64,000 bases of DNA, from NCBI RefSeq assembly GCF_014229645.1, contig NZ_JAATOD010000001.1, forward strand, positions 1,178,001 through 1,242,000. The letters run 5' to 3'. Shown piece by piece: positions 40,300 to 49,549 of this stretch. Both the position numbers and the translations under genes were made by a program. Origin of the DNA: Listeria swaminathanii. GTDB lineage: Bacteria; Bacillota; Bacilli; Lactobacillales; Listeriaceae. The number at the start of each line of letters is the position of its first letter. Within the stretch, counting starts at the first letter, position 1. The notes below the pieces were generated by a model that worked only from the letters and a program-made list of their open reading frames with translations, was not told where the DNA came from and did no database searches.

Positions 40300-40926
40300 A
40301 TGTTACATACTTTAATACAAAGTTTACAAGATTTCACGATGTGGTTAGTCGATTCGCTTGGCCACTGGGGTATTTTCCTTGGAATGCTGATTGAAAGTGT
40401 TTGTATTCCACTCCCAAGTGAAGTGATTATGCTATTCGGTGGATTTATGGCTGAGGCTGGAAAACTCAACTTTTGGCTTGTTGTATTTGCTGGTATTTCC
40501 GGGAACTTGGTAGGCTCGCTAATTGCCTATTACATCGGGAAATTCGGCGGTAGAGTATTCGTATTAAAATTCGGGAAATATATTTTCTTGAACGTAAAAC
40601 ATCTCGATAAAGCAGAACTTTGGTTTGGTCGTTACGGCGCTCGAGCGGTATTCTTCGGCCGTGTCCTACCAGTTATCCGCACATTTATTTCTTTACCAGC
40701 TGGTATCGCAAAAATGAATGTCTGGAAATTTATTGTCTATACGATTTTAGGTTGTATTCCGTGGAACATTTTTCTTACATGGCTTGGTTATTCTTTAGGT
40801 TCCAATTGGAGCGTTGTCGAAAAGTATACTCGTCCAATTAGCTATTTAATGCTTGCCTTAGTCATTGCGATTGTGGTCTATCTTGCTTATAAAGTATGGA
40901 ATAAACGCGCTAGAAATGCAAAATAA
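40300..40926 (+). CDS. DedA-family membrane protein
   Basis: The 208-residue protein has four or five hydrophobic segments and the family signature FFGRVLPVIRTFISLPAG with E/R residues in the re-entrant loops (ESVCIPLPSEVIM). Members of this family (including UptA, PetA) flip lipid carriers such as undecaprenyl phosphate or phospholipids. It is not possible to assign which from the sequence. Single-gene unit with its own promoter and terminator. Confidence 0.92.
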   Translation: MLHTLIQSLQDFTMWLVDSLGHWGIFLGMLIESVCIPLPSEVIMLFGGFMAEAGKLNFWLVVFAGISGNLVGSLIAYYIGKFGGRVFVLKFGKYIFLNVKHLDKAELWFGRYGARAVFFGRVLPVIRTFISLPAGIAKMNVWKFIVYTILGCIPWNIFLTWLGYSLGSNWSVVEKYTRPISYLMLALVIAIVVYLAYKVWNKRARNAK

Positions 40927-40966
40927 AAAGCATGTCTTGACAGTTTTTGTCAGGACATGCTTTTTT
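40927..40966. terminator. Bidirectional terminator dedA/yrzB
   Basis: AAGCATGTCTTGACA pairs with TGTCAGGACATGCTT (one G-U), with A- and T-runs on either side. Confidence 0.93.
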
Positions 40967-40971
40967 AATTT

Positions 40972-41274
40972 TTATTCTTCGTCTTCGTCAGCTAGGAATG
41001 TAGCAAGGATTTCTTCAATCATATCCCATTCTTCGTCTGTTTCAACAGGTTTAAGTTCGCCTTGTTTGCCTTCTTCATGTTGGATATAACTAGATGCAAG
41101 AATCTCGATTTCTTCGTCTTCGCCTTTTCCAGCTGGGAAATATAAAACGTAAGATTTGTCAAAGTCTTCGGAATCGAAGTCAAAAAGAATTTCGTATGCT
41201 TCTTCTTTTCCTTCTTCGTTTGTGATCCAAATAATATTTTCTTCTTCATGATTATGGTTATGTTCTTCTGCCAT
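40972..41274 (-). CDS. yrzB: DUF1292 protein YrzB
   Basis: This 100-residue, very acidic protein starts [16 protein letters not shown] and belongs to DUF1292, a small conserved Firmicute family of unknown function always near ruvX and reoM. The ATG at 41274 is preferred over one three codons upstream. It ends the reoM-ruvX-yrzB unit. Confidence 0.92.
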   Translation of the reverse strand: MAEEHNHNHEEENIIWITNEEGKEEAYEILFDFDSEDFDKSYVLYFPAGKGEDEEIEILASSYIQHEEGKQGELKPVETDEEWDMIEEILATFLADEDEE

Positions 41275-41289
41275 TAAATTCACCTCAAA

Positions 41290-41706
41290 TTAATTAGTAG
41301 TGTCCAAATAGGACTGTAAAATCATTACTGCAGCTAACTTATCAATTACTTCTTTTCGTTTTTTACGCGAAACGTCTGCTTCGATCAAAGTTCTTTCAGC
41401 GGCAGAAGTGGTTAAGCGTTCATCCCAAAGTACAACCGGCAAACCGATTCTTGCTTCAAGTACTTCAGCATATATTTTAGAACTTTCAGCACGAGGTCCT
41501 ATGGTATTATTCATATTCTTAGGAAGACCAACTACGACTTTTTCCACTTCGTATTCGAGCACAAGCTCTTTTACGCGGTCATAGCCGAATTGCTTTCTAT
41601 TCTCGTCAATCTGAATTGTTTCTACACCTTGCGCGGTCCAACCGAGTGGATCGCTTATCGCTACGCCGACTGTTTTTGAGCCGACATCTAAGCCCATTAT
41701 TCTCAT
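41290..41706 (-). CDS. ruvX: Holliday junction resolvase-like RNase YqgF/RuvX
   Basis: The 138-residue RNase H-fold protein has [21 protein letters not shown] and WDERLTT, with the catalytic acidic residues. Homologues act in 16S rRNA processing or as Holliday junction resolvases (Bacillus YrrK). Its ATG overlaps the reoM stop by 4 bp. Confidence 0.95.
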   Translation of the reverse strand: MRIMGLDVGSKTVGVAISDPLGWTAQGVETIQIDENRKQFGYDRVKELVLEYEVEKVVVGLPKNMNNTIGPRAESSKIYAEVLEARIGLPVVLWDERLTTSAAERTLIEADVSRKKRKEVIDKLAAVMILQSYLDTTN

Positions 41707-41975
41707 TTCTCACCAATTTCGTTATTTTTCAGATACGCTTTGACAAGTTCCTCGATAATTTCATCTCGTTCTAAACGACGTATCATACTTCTAGCATCCT
41801 TGTGACGCGGAATATAAGCAGGATCGCCTGAAAGTAAATAGCCAACGATTTGATTTACGGGGTTATAGCCTTTTTCTTCAAGAGCAACGTAGACTTGTTT
41901 CATTAATTTTTTTACATCTTCCTCAATTGAATCATCGCCGAAGTTGTAAAACATTGTTTGATCTTTTGAATCCAT
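41703..41975 (-). CDS. reoM: IreB/ReoM family regulator of peptidoglycan synthesis
   Basis: This 90-residue helical protein begins [15 protein letters not shown]. Threonine 7 is the site known in Listeria ReoM to be phosphorylated by the PASTA kinase PrkA. Unphosphorylated ReoM supports ClpCP degradation of MurA, so the protein ties wall-stress sensing to peptidoglycan supply. It starts the reoM-ruvX-yrzB operon downstream of alaS and has its own promoter. Confidence 0.95.
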   Translation of the reverse strand: MDSKDQTMFYNFGDDSIEEDVKKLMKQVYVALEEKGYNPVNQIVGYLLSGDPAYIPRHKDARSMIRRLERDEIIEELVKAYLKNNEIGEK

Positions 41976-42011
41976 AATCGAAGCACCTCATTCCTTCATG
42001 TATCTCTTTTC

Positions 42012-42040
42012 ATTTTACACTATGTGAACAAAAATAACAA
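42012..42040 (-). promoter_or_regulatory. Promoter of the reoM operon
   Basis: TTGTTA (42035-42040), 17 bp and TAAAAT (42012-42017) on the minus strand, between alaS and reoM. Confidence 0.7.
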
Positions 42041-42066
42041 AGAAAAATGAGGCGCTTTGATGAAAT

Positions 42067-44706
42067 TTATGCTTGTTGTTCTTTTACCCATGTGGAAACG
42101 TAATCAAGGGCCGTGCCTAGTTCTGCTGGATTTTTACCGCCAGCTTGCGCCATATCAGGACGTCCGCCGCCGTTTCCGCCGCATCGTGTTGCGACTTCTT
42201 TAAGTAATTTACCTGCATGGTAGCCGGCTTTGATTGCATCTTCGGAAACTGCAGAGATTAAGTTTACTTTATCGCCTTGAACAGCTCCTAGAACAAGAAT
42301 TCCGCCAATTTTTTTATCTTTCCAGTTATCGACAAACTGACGTAATTGGTTCATATCTTTTGCATTTACTTGTTTTGCAATCACTTTGACCCCGCCGATT
42401 TCTTCTGGTGATTCAAAAATATCAGCACTTGCTGCACTTGCTAATTTGCTTAATAAGGATTCGTTTTCACGTTTCACTTCACGTAAATCAGCTTGTAGTT
42501 GTTCTACTTTTTGTGGTGTTTCTTTTGTTGTTGTTTTTAGTAGGCTAGCTGCGTGTTTTAATGTATTTTCTTGTTCTGTAACAAAACGATATGCTTCTTT
42601 GCCTGTGACAGCTTCAATACGTCTAGTTCCCGCTCCGATACCTGTTTCGGATACGATTTTAAATAGGCCGATATCTGCAGTATTGCGCACGTGGACACCA
42701 CCACAAAGCTCAATACTATATTTACCTACTTGAACGACACGAACAACATCGCCGTATTTTTCGCCAAATAATGCCATAGCGCCAAGTTCTTTTGCTTCTG
42801 CAATTGGCATTTCTTCAATTACAACATTGATTTGTTCCCAGATTTTTTCATTGACGATTTCTTCCATTTTCGTTAATTCTTCTTCGGTGATTTGACCGAA
42901 GTGAGAGAAGTCAAAACGTAAGCGGTCTGGAGAAACAAGTGAGCCGGCTTGGTTAACGTGTTCACCTAATGTGTCTTTTAATGCACGGTGTAACAGATGG
43001 GTTGCTGTATGGTTCTTGATTGTTTCACGACGTTTTACTTTGTCGACAGCAAGTTTCACTGTATCGCCTGTTTTTAATACGCCTTCTTTTACGGAAATTC
43101 GGTGCAAGTTTTGTTTGTTTGGTGCTTTTTGAACGTCTTCTACATAAGCAAGACCAGTCTCGCTTTCGATTGTTCCTTTGTCCGCTACTTGTCCGCCGCT
43201 TTCTGCATAAAATGGTGTTTCTTTGAAGATAACTTGTGCTTCGTCTCCAGCTGCTACTTCGTCAACAAGCGTGTCATTTTGGATTAAATACAAGATTTCA
43301 GAAACATGTTCTGTTGTATTATAACCAACGAATTCACTTTTCTCTGTTAAATTAGCAAGTAGTTCTCCTTGGACTTGCATGGATTTAACGTCTGCTCTTG
43401 CAGAACGAGCACGGTCACGTTGTTCTTTCATTTCTGCTTCAAAACCAGCGTGATCGACTTTTAAACCATGATCTTCTGCGTATTCTTCTGTTAATTCCAC
43501 AGGGAAACCGAATGTATCATATAATTTGAAAATGTCTGCGCCTTTGATCACTTGTTCGTTTGTATCTTTGGCGTTTTTAAGGATAGTTTCCAAAATTGAT
43601 AGGCCTTCGTTTAATGTTTCATGGAAGCGTTCTTCTTCTGTACGAATAACTTTTTGGATAAAGTCTGTTTGGTTTTCTACTTCTGGGTAGAAACTATTCA
43701 TGATTTTCCCAACAACTGGTACTAATTTGTACATGAATGGTTCGTTGATTGTTAAGACTTTTGCATATCGAACAGCACGGCGAAGTAAACGACGTAAAAT
43801 GTATCCGCGTCCTTCGTTTGATGGTAGCGCTCCGTCACCAATTGCAAAAGCAACGGTACGAATGTGGTCAGCGATTACTTTGAATGCCACATCATTTTCT
43901 TGTTTTTGACCATATTTCACGCCAGCAATTTGTTCTACTTCACGAATAATTGGCATAAACAAGTCTGTTTCAAAGTTCGTTGGTGCGTCTTGGATGATAG
44001 AAACCATCCGTTCTAGGCCCATCCCTGTATCAATATTTTGTTTAGGAAGTGGTGTGTAAGTACCGTCTGGATTATGGTTAAACTGTGAAAATACTAAGTT
44101 CCAAATTTCTAAATAACGCTCATTTTCTCCACCAGGATAAAGTTCAGGATCGCTAGCGTCATCGCCAAAAGAAGGTCCGCGGTCGTAGAAAATTTCGCTA
44201 TCCGGGCCACTTGGTCCAATACCGATATCCCAGAAATTATCTTCAATTTCGACAATGTGATCGTCACTTAAACCAATTTTTTCGCGCCATAATGTTTTTG
44301 CTTCTTCGTCTTCTGGATAAACAGTCACATATAATTTATCAGGATCAAAGCCAATCCATTTAGGGCTTGTTAGGAATTCCCAAGCGAACAAGATTGCGCC
44401 TTCTTTAAAATAATCGCCAATCGAAAAGTTTCCTAGCATTTCAAAGAATGTATGGTGCCGCGCTGTTTTACCAACGTTTTCAATGTCGTTTGTACGAATG
44501 GATTTTTGTGCGTTAGCCATTCTTGGGTTGTCTGGAATAACCGAACCGTCGAAGTATTTTTTCATTGTTGCTACTCCGCTGTTAATCCAAAGAATGGTTG
44601 GGTCGTTATTTGGTACAAGTGGTGCGCTAGGTTCGATGGTATGCTCTTTTTCTTTAAAGAAATCTAAAAATAACTGTCTTACTTCTGCGCTTGATAATTG
44701 TTTCAT
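42067..44706 (-). CDS. alaS: Alanyl-tRNA synthetase
   Basis: The 879-residue enzyme has class II motif 2 in [17 protein letters not shown], the editing domain with [11 protein letters not shown] and CGGVHV zinc ligands, and the C-terminal DHHA1-like region. It charges tRNA-Ala and clears Ser/Gly mischarging. Regulated by a T-box at 44735-44985. No clear terminator is seen before reoM. Confidence 0.99.
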   Translation of the reverse strand: MKQLSSAEVRQLFLDFFKEKEHTIEPSAPLVPNNDPTILWINSGVATMKKYFDGSVIPDNPRMANAQKSIRTNDIENVGKTARHHTFFEMLGNFSIGDYFKEGAILFAWEFLTSPKWIGFDPDKLYVTVYPEDEEAKTLWREKIGLSDDHIVEIEDNFWDIGIGPSGPDSEIFYDRGPSFGDDASDPELYPGGENERYLEIWNLVFSQFNHNPDGTYTPLPKQNIDTGMGLERMVSIIQDAPTNFETDLFMPIIREVEQIAGVKYGQKQENDVAFKVIADHIRTVAFAIGDGALPSNEGRGYILRRLLRRAVRYAKVLTINEPFMYKLVPVVGKIMNSFYPEVENQTDFIQKVIRTEEERFHETLNEGLSILETILKNAKDTNEQVIKGADIFKLYDTFGFPVELTEEYAEDHGLKVDHAGFEAEMKEQRDRARSARADVKSMQVQGELLANLTEKSEFVGYNTTEHVSEILYLIQNDTLVDEVAAGDEAQVIFKETPFYAESGGQVADKGTIESETGLAYVEDVQKAPNKQNLHRISVKEGVLKTGDTVKLAVDKVKRRETIKNHTATHLLHRALKDTLGEHVNQAGSLVSPDRLRFDFSHFGQITEEELTKMEEIVNEKIWEQINVVIEEMPIAEAKELGAMALFGEKYGDVVRVVQVGKYSIELCGGVHVRNTADIGLFKIVSETGIGAGTRRIEAVTGKEAYRFVTEQENTLKHAASLLKTTTKETPQKVEQLQADLREVKRENESLLSKLASAASADIFESPEEIGGVKVIAKQVNAKDMNQLRQFVDNWKDKKIGGILVLGAVQGDKVNLISAVSEDAIKAGYHAGKLLKEVATRCGGNGGGRPDMAQAGGKNPAELGTALDYVSTWVKEQQA

Positions 44707-44734
44707 TTTTCATTTCCTCCTTTTGGTTTTTACA

Positions 44735-44985
44735 ACAAAAAAAGCCTATATGATTGCTCACAGGGACGATTTTGGTGAAATCGCGGTACCACCCTGCTTG
44801 CAATGATATAGACTTTGTATCATTACCTCTTCAGTTATCTGTTAACGTGGATAAGACGGATCATCTAATGGGAGAGCAACTTTGGTGCAAGCGTGGTTTT
44901 CCTTCCAGCCAAGGGAAAACTCTCTAATCACGTGGAAACCAAAATCATATTCCTATCATGTATCAAATATTTATTCAACAATAAA
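44735..44985 (-). promoter_or_regulatory. T-box riboswitch (alanine) upstream of alaS
   Basis: The core AGGGTGGTACCGCG lies at 44782-44795 on the minus strand. A large hairpin (about 44742-44815) ending in seven Ts is the terminator form. A GCT triplet at 44875-44877 is a possible alanine specifier. Confidence 0.93.
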
Positions 44986-44989
44986 CTAA

Positions 44990-45018
44990 ATTATAAAGAA
45001 CGGATGGCTAAATGTCAA
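44990..45018 (-). promoter_or_regulatory. alaS T-box promoter, full consensus
   Basis: TTGACA (45013-45018), 17 bp and TATAAT (44990-44995) match the sigma-A consensus at all twelve positions. The -35 overlaps the stop codon of the ABC ATPase gene. Confidence 0.9.
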
Positions 45019-45710
45019 CTGTTTATTAGACTATTCGTTGATTGTTTCTTTTCTACAAAGCTGCCGTTTTTAAGTGTTAGTTTTACATCGGATACTTTCG
45101 CAATTTCTGGGTCGTGCGTTACCATAATAACGCATTTCCCTTCTTTGTGGGCTAAATCTTGGAATAAGGTAACGACTTCTTTACTGGTACGCTCATCTAA
45201 GTTCCCGGTTGGTTCATCGGCAACGATTAATTCTGTTTCACAGCAGAGTGCTCGAGCTATTGAAACACGCTGTTGTTGACCACCGCTTAGTGTGAGAACT
45301 TTTTGGCGTGCCATTTCTTCTGTAATACCGACTTTTTCTAGCATACTTAACGCAAAAGCTTTTTTATCCGGCTGATTAACATGCGTTATTTCCATTGCTG
45401 TTGTAACGTTTTGAAGAGCTGTCATGTACGTTAATAAATTGTAGCTTTGGAATACAATCGAAACATATTTATTTCTAAATTGTTGTAAACCGATGCTTTT
45501 TAGCGAACTACCTTTATAGTAGATGTCGCCTTCTTTTTGGGTATCTAGCCCACCTGCAAGGGATAAGAAAGTAGTTTTCCCTGAACCAGAGCTACCTACT
45601 ACCGTGTAAAAAACACCAGCTTCAAAATCATAATTAATATCACTTAAAATGGACTCATCTTTCGTTTTATACCAATAAGAAATATTTTCAAACGTCAATA
45701 CTTTGGTCAT
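45015..45710 (-). CDS. ABC transporter ATP-binding protein (MacB/LolD type)
   Basis: This 231-residue ATPase has Walker A GSSGSGKT (39-46), signature LSGGQQQR, Walker B LIVADEPT and the H-loop VTHD. It belongs to the group that pairs with FtsX-like permeases, used for antimicrobial-peptide defence, lipoprotein handling or wall-enzyme control. It is 8 bp downstream of the permease gene and next to a two-component system. Confidence 0.93.
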   Translation of the reverse strand: MTKVLTFENISYWYKTKDESILSDINYDFEAGVFYTVVGSSGSGKTTFLSLAGGLDTQKEGDIYYKGSSLKSIGLQQFRNKYVSIVFQSYNLLTYMTALQNVTTAMEITHVNQPDKKAFALSMLEKVGITEEMARQKVLTLSGGQQQRVSIARALCCETELIVADEPTGNLDERTSKEVVTLFQDLAHKEGKCVIMVTHDPEIAKVSDVKLTLKNGSFVEKKQSTNSLINS

Positions 45711-45718
45711 ATCGTCAC

Positions 45719-47218
45719 CTACTCCTGTTTAGTTAGAATTGTTTTTGGATTCATACGAAGAACGAGTGCTGCTGGTAAAAGAACTGAGATAAAGGCGATG
45801 CCAATTCCAATTCCACCCATTTTCAGCATATCTTCTAATGTTACTTGAATGTCTAGTTCTTTGATTTGCTCGGTATTTTTCGTCAAGTTACTTACGCTGC
45901 CTGCGAATCCGCCTGGACCACCTTGGCCACTACCGCCTGGTCCACGATTTTCTGTCGTACTCGTTTCAGTTGTGGATGAATTTTGTTGTTCTAGTAATTG
46001 ATTTCCCGCTAATTGTGCAACATAATGACTACTTGCCGCAGCTAAGCCAAAGGAAATCAGCGCTACGATTAAAATTTCTACAAAGAATTGGGCAATTAAT
46101 TTGCCACGTTTTTCACCGATAGCAAGAAGTACACCCATTTCGTATTTACGGTCACGCACTTGCATCATTACAAGTAAACCTAAGATTAGTGCACCAGCAA
46201 TGCTGACGATATAAACCACATTTTTAGAGAACGATGCTACGCTGTCGATTGGTCCGATCATTTGTTGGTAAAGTGTGTCATTCGCATCTAATTTAAATGT
46301 ATCCCAATCGATGCTATCCACTTTTTTCGCTTCTTTTTCAAAAGCAGAAATGTTCGCTGCGTCATCCATTGTATAAACTGCGGAATCTACAGTGTTTTTA
46401 TAATCAGAGCCTTTAATTGTATTGGCTACTGTATAAGGAACGTATACTTTATTATAAGGATTTAGGAAAGAGAAGTTTTGTGCCATATCACTTCCTGAAT
46501 CAGTTGTTTTATAAATACCAACAATTTTCAATGTTACTTTTGTATTGCCATCACTGGAAGTAACGGTGAACGAGTCGCCCACTTTCCAATCATTTTGTTC
46601 AGCTAAATTTTCTTCTACCATTGCGACATTTTTATCTTTGTCAGCGGAAGTAATTGCCACGCCGCTAGTTAATTCGCTTGTTCCTGCGTCAAAATCAGTG
46701 CTCGTTGCGGAATCAAGTAAACCACTAATGCTTAAATCGGCATCAACCATTTGCGGTCCGCCTTGGCCACCACCTGGTCCTTGTGTTTCGGTTGTAGTGG
46801 ATGAATCATCGCTTGAAGATGAAGTATCGCCGGAAGATTCAATTGGATCAAAGCCAGATGCTAAGGCTTGTGTACTGGAATAATAATTATAACTTGCTAC
46901 ATGGTCTAGTTCGGCCAAATCATTGGCATCACTCACATCGATTGGGCTGCTTTCAAATTGCGGCTTTGTTTCAGTAGAGCTACTTTCACTGCTTGTAGCC
47001 TCATCTCGCATCGCCTGCATTTGTTTTTCCCTGTCAACGGTAAGTGTTACGGTGCCACCAAGTTGTTCTCTTGCTAGCTCGCTTGCTTTATCTGCAGCGG
47101 ATTGAATAGTAAAGCCTGATAAAATAAGTACACAGACTACTGTGAAAATAATTAGTTGTAAAACAGATCTTCCTTTTCTTGCTTTCATGCTGAGCCATGC
47201 CCTCTTAAAAAAATTCAT
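45719..47218 (-). CDS. ABC transporter permease, FtsX/MacB type
   Basis: The 499-residue protein has a helix near 20-40, a large extracellular domain (about 41-330) and three more helices (about 335-355, 375-400, 465-490). The pattern is that of single MacB/FtsX-like permeases. Two low-complexity segments stand out: about 134-156 (Ser/Thr/Asp-rich, then GPGGGQGGPQ) and about 414-437 (SSTTETSTTEN, then RGPGGSGQGGPGG). Both should be outside the membrane. The cargo is unknown; context with a sensor kinase suggests cell-envelope stress. Confidence 0.92.
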   Translation of the reverse strand: MNFFKRAWLSMKARKGRSVLQLIIFTVVCVLILSGFTIQSAADKASELAREQLGGTVTLTVDREKQMQAMRDEATSSESSSTETKPQFESSPIDVSDANDLAELDHVASYNYYSSTQALASGFDPIESSGDTSSSSDDSSTTTETQGPGGGQGGPQMVDADLSISGLLDSATSTDFDAGTSELTSGVAITSADKDKNVAMVEENLAEQNDWKVGDSFTVTSSDGNTKVTLKIVGIYKTTDSGSDMAQNFSFLNPYNKVYVPYTVANTIKGSDYKNTVDSAVYTMDDAANISAFEKEAKKVDSIDWDTFKLDANDTLYQQMIGPIDSVASFSKNVVYIVSIAGALILGLLVMMQVRDRKYEMGVLLAIGEKRGKLIAQFFVEILIVALISFGLAAASSHYVAQLAGNQLLEQQNSSTTETSTTENRGPGGSGQGGPGGFAGSVSNLTKNTEQIKELDIQVTLEDMLKMGGIGIGIAFISVLLPAALVLRMNPKTILTKQE

Positions 47219-47250
47219 GTGTTTTCCTCCATTCGGTTTCTACTCCACTA

Positions 47251-47293
47251 AGATTACTGGGGAGTTATGAAGAAAGTATGAACAAACTATGAT
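47251..47293 (-). promoter_or_regulatory. Permease-operon promoter with three 11-bp-spaced direct repeats
   Basis: On the plus strand TATGAA (47266), TATGAA (47277) and TATGAT (47288) lie exactly 11 bp apart. A -10 TAATCT (47251-47256, minus strand) follows, so the repeats cover the -35 region. Tandem repeats one helical turn apart are typical OmpR-family sites. Confidence 0.6.
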
Positions 47294-47384
47294 GCATATT
47301 TTAAACTTTCGCGAAAAAAATAATTTGGCTTGATTATTGCGTCTAATTAGGCTAATTTTAATGTAAGAGGAGTGAGTACAGAAT

Positions 47385-48071
47385 ATGAAATTACTTAGGA
47401 TAGAAGATAATGTAAGTGTTTGTGAAATGATAGAAATGTTCTTTATGAAAGAAGAAATTGACGCAACGTTTGTTCATGACGGCAAACTCGGTTATGAAAC
47501 GTTCTTTAAAGATGATTATGATATTGCGATTATCGACTTAATGCTTCCAAATATGGACGGAATGACCATTTGTCGTAAAATCCGCGAAGTAAGCGATGTT
47601 CCGATTATTATATTAACAGCAAAAGAATCAGAATCAGATCAAGTGCTTGGTCTTGAAATGGGTGCGGATGATTATGTAACAAAACCATTTAGCCCACTGA
47701 CCTTAATGGCTAGAATTAAAGCTGTAACGCGTCGCAAAAATAGCGCGACTCCTGCAGAAAACAATGAAGATATTCTAGAAACGACGTATTTCAAAATTAG
47801 TAAACGGACGCGCGAAATTTTCTATCAAGACGAGTTGCTTGATGCGCTAACTCCAAAAGAATTTGATTTACTTTATTTCTTAATGCAACATCCGCGACAA
47901 GTTTTTTCAAGAGAGCAGTTATTAGAACAAGTTTGGGGTTACCAATTTTACGGGGATGAGCGTACGGTGGATGTTCATATCAAACGTTTACGCCAAAAAA
48001 TCGCCACGGAAACAAAGCCGTTTTTACACACTGTTTGGGGTGTCGGCTACAAATTTGATGAAACGGAATGA
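47385..48071 (+). CDS. OmpR/PhoB-family response regulator
   Basis: The 228-residue regulator has a receiver domain with E7, D8, phospho-acceptor D51, T79 and K101, and a C-terminal winged helix (about 130-225). It lies divergent from an ABC transporter and overlaps the kinase gene by 4 bp. In L. monocytogenes this locus position corresponds, as far as I recall, to the PieRS system linked to PrsA chaperone and alcohol/envelope responses; I am not certain of that match. Residue 5 is Arg, which is unusual for strand beta-1. Confidence 0.95.
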   Translation: MKLLRIEDNVSVCEMIEMFFMKEEIDATFVHDGKLGYETFFKDDYDIAIIDLMLPNMDGMTICRKIREVSDVPIIILTAKESESDQVLGLEMGADDYVTKPFSPLTLMARIKAVTRRKNSATPAENNEDILETTYFKISKRTREIFYQDELLDALTPKEFDLLYFLMQHPRQVFSREQLLEQVWGYQFYGDERTVDVHIKRLRQKIATETKPFLHTVWGVGYKFDETE

Positions 48072-49507
48072 AGCGAATGAAATTTAAATACGCCTATCAA
48101 CTATTTTTCACGCAATTTATCATTTTGCTCATTGCTTGTATTATGATTGGACTGCTTGTCTCCCACTCATTAAAAGATTATTTTTACCAAAGCCAAGTAA
48201 ATGACTTAACGAGTTACGGGGAAACAATTTCGATGGATATTCGTCACTCACCGCAAGATGCGACCCTTCAAGTTTTGAATACGTATCAACGAACACTAGA
48301 CGTGAAAAAAATCCATTATACGATCAAAAACGCGAACGACGAAACGATTTATCCAACCCAGATGAATCAGCCCTTACCAAAGGACTTCTCTATTTCAGCT
48401 GATGATAAGAAAAAATTAGAAAGCGGCGAAACGGTTAGCAAAAAGATTGATAATCGTTTTAATAAAGAAATGACGATTGTGTACGTTCCGATTATGGACG
48501 GGGACAAATTCGTTGGTTCGATTGTGTTAAATTCGCCGATTAGTGGCACACAGCAAGTTATTGGTACAATTAATCGTTACATGTTTTACACTATTTTGCT
48601 TTCCATCACTGTGGCACTTATTCTTAGCGCGATTTTATCCAAACTGCAAGTCAATCGGATTAATAAGCTGCGTGCTGCAACGAAAGATGTTATTCAAGGC
48701 AATTACAAAGCCAGACTAAAAGAAAATAACTTCGATGAAATTGGCGCTCTTGCTATCGATTTCAATAAAATGACGCAAACACTCGAAACGTCCCAAGAAG
48801 AAATTGAACGTCAGGAAAAACGGCGTCGTCAATTTATCGCGGATGTTTCTCATGAAATGCGCACCCCGCTTACAACGATTAGCGGTCTCACAGAAGGATT
48901 AGTCAATGACATAATTCCGAAAAGCGAAACCGACCGTTGTATTGCACTCATCGATACAGAAGCTAGACGTCTCACAAAATTAGTCAACGAAAATTTAGAT
49001 TATGAAAAAATCCGTAGCAATAAAATTAAACTGCAAAAAACACGCTTTAACGGCAAAGAATTCCTTGAGTTAATTAAAGATCAACTTGATTACGTAGCGA
49101 GCGAAAAAGGTAATACGATTACCGTTGCGATTGATAAAGATATGGCTATTTACGCAGACTATGATCGCTTGACGCAAGTATTAATCAATATCGTTAAAAA
49201 CAGCGTACAATTTACGGATAATGGCCAAATTACATTGACTGGTACGCAAGATTATAAAGAATCTGTATTAACAATTACCGATACCGGCATTGGGATGAAT
49301 ACAGAGGAATTAGAACAAATTTGGGAAAGGTTTTTCAAAGCGGATATGTCGCGGACGAATACAGCTTTTGGGGAGTCTGGTATAGGACTTTCGATTGTGA
49401 AGCAGTTGATTGAATATCACGATGGGACGATTACCGTAACTAGTGAGCCAAATAAAGGGACAACCTTCACTATTCGCCTTCCTTTTTTCCAAGATAATGA
49501 ACAATAA
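48068..49507 (+). CDS. Sensor histidine kinase
   Basis: This 479-residue kinase has two membrane helices (about 13-32 and 171-189) around an extracellular sensor of about 140 residues. HAMP, a dimerisation domain with H262 (SHEMRTP) and an ATPase domain with N-box INIVKNSVQF, G1 DTGIGM and G2 GIGLSIVKQL follow. It should phosphorylate the partner regulator and probably senses envelope or solvent stress, given the linked ABC transporter. The signal is unknown. Confidence 0.95.
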   Translation: MKRMKFKYAYQLFFTQFIILLIACIMIGLLVSHSLKDYFYQSQVNDLTSYGETISMDIRHSPQDATLQVLNTYQRTLDVKKIHYTIKNANDETIYPTQMNQPLPKDFSISADDKKKLESGETVSKKIDNRFNKEMTIVYVPIMDGDKFVGSIVLNSPISGTQQVIGTINRYMFYTILLSITVALILSAILSKLQVNRINKLRAATKDVIQGNYKARLKENNFDEIGALAIDFNKMTQTLETSQEEIERQEKRRRQFIADVSHEMRTPLTTISGLTEGLVNDIIPKSETDRCIALIDTEARRLTKLVNENLDYEKIRSNKIKLQKTRFNGKEFLELIKDQLDYVASEKGNTITVAIDKDMAIYADYDRLTQVLINIVKNSVQFTDNGQITLTGTQDYKESVLTITDTGIGMNTEELEQIWERFFKADMSRTNTAFGESGIGLSIVKQLIEYHDGTITVTSEPNKGTTFTIRLPFFQDNEQ

Positions 49508-49549
49508 AAAAAGAGCCGCCTTCTATTTATTTAGAAAGCGGCTCTTTTT
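49507..49549. terminator. Bidirectional terminator kinase/recD2
   Basis: AAAAGAGCCGC pairs with GCGGCTCTTTT, with an inner TTCTA/TAGAA stem, and A/T-runs on both sides. Confidence 0.93.
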
